From Zavarzinella formosa DSM 19928 (lineage in GTDB: Bacteria; Planctomycetota; Planctomycetia; Gemmatales; Gemmataceae), in the NCBI RefSeq assembly GCF_000255705.1, contig NZ_JH636439.1, positions 83,293-116,256 on the forward strand: a stretch of DNA of 32,964 nucleotides, in the 5' to 3' direction. The notes below the pieces were generated by a model that was not told the origin of the DNA, searched no databases, and saw only the letters and a list, made by a program, of their open reading frames with translations. Below, piece after piece: positions 32,468-32,964 of this stretch (positions within the stretch are counted from its first letter, which is position 1; each line of letters begins with the position of its first letter). Made by a program: the position numbers and the translations under genes.

Positions 32468-32964
32468 ATGACGGACCCACAAACGATTGACGGACCGCCC
32501 GGCGCCGGGGCAATGGAGACGAGGAACCGAATCGGCCTGTACGGAGCCTACTTCTTCGGAATGGCCGGGATCGGCTTCTGCCTGCCGTTCCTCCCGCTGT
32601 ATCTGAAAGAAGAAAAGGGCTTCTCGGATCGCGGAATCGCCCTCGTTTGGGTGATTTCGGCGGCGGCCGGACTGCTCCAATTTCCCTTGGGGCTTTGGTC
32701 CGACCGGGTCGGCGCCCGGAAGCCCTTCCTCGTCGCCGTCCTCGCCGTGCTGGCTCTGGCGACATGCCTGCTGCCGCTCGCGGACGCCGAAGGTCCCGGC
32801 GGGTGGCTTGCATTGGGGCTGTTGGTTGTCTTGTTTTCAGAGAACGGCGCCTGCCGGGCGACGATCGAAAGTTTGGCCGGGGCCGAGGCGACCAGACTGG
32901 CGGCGCCCGGAAAAGTCGGGGCGGCCCTCGGGGCACTGCGGGTCTGGCGGCCGGTGGCCATCGT
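32468..32964 (+). CDS. MFS transporter, N-terminal part (cut by window edge)
   Basis: The frame starts at the ATG at 32468, five bases after the previous stop, and runs 165 codons to the window end. The first helix (IGLYGAYFFGMAGIGFCLPF) and the loop 2-3 signature GLWSDRVGARKPFLV are typical MFS features; five hydrophobic segments are visible. It resembles the MFS group with LPLYLKEEKGFSDRGIALVW, in which the helix 1-2 loop has this form. It is not a duplicate of the gene upstream, as the sequences differ greatly. Substrate unknown. Confidence 0.85.
   Translation, partial: MTDPQTIDGPPGAGAMETRNRIGLYGAYFFGMAGIGFCLPFLPLYLKEEKGFSDRGIALVWVISAAAGLLQFPLGLWSDRVGARKPFLVAVLAVLALATCLLPLADAEGPGGWLALGLLVVLFSENGACRATIESLAGAEATRLAAPGKVGAALGALRVWRPVAI

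Overview
The window looks like chromosome from a planctomycete, most likely of the Gemmata group. Signs are the high GC content, an ECF sigma factor paired with a giant Ser/Thr kinase carrying WD40 and leucine-rich repeats, a huge FG-GAP repeat protein whose N-terminus has a basic RPxLxxLxxRxxPA-like stretch, and many secreted hypotheticals. This assignment is inference from gene content; no rRNA or tRNA gene is visible.

Layout. 1-5429 (minus) is the 5' part of a giant surface or secreted protein made of about 1.7 kb super-repeats; it runs off the left edge. 5656-6753 (minus) is a TIGR03032-family protein. 6871-7878 is a decayed IS630-type element. 7989-13486 (minus) holds the kinase and its upstream sigma factor. 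13764-15931 has a TA-flanked mini-element, a small XRE regulator, a divergent lipoprotein and a probably frameshifted hypothetical.

16239-21899 is the most interesting stretch. On the minus strand lies a compact ubiquitin-like conjugation operon in the order Ubl - E2-like - JAMM peptidase - E1-like. Divergent from it, across a 232-bp gap containing a long TA-flanked inverted repeat, is a plus-strand operon: ECF-like sigma factor, ImmA/IrrE-type metallopeptidase, a protein resembling the Nmad2 nucleotide-modification-associated family, and an unrecognised protein with two internally duplicated halves, each ending in a zinc ribbon. The Ubl set is of a known prokaryotic type. Whether the two divergent operons form one regulated, possibly defensive, system is inference.

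21900-23321 is a graveyard: a decayed response-regulator receiver, the 3' part of an ISAs1-type transposase, and two hairpin repeats. 23322-25969 (minus) is a large serine recombinase followed by a strong terminator and two small overlapping genes, suggesting an integrated accessory element. 26394-27536 carries three small plus-strand genes, two of them paralogous, flanking a secreted protein. About 1.28 kb (27537-28812) has no convincing gene. The right end has a small HTH protein, a convergent two-domain beta-rich protein, a Lys/Gly-rich secreted protein and two tandem MFS transporters, the second cut by the window edge.
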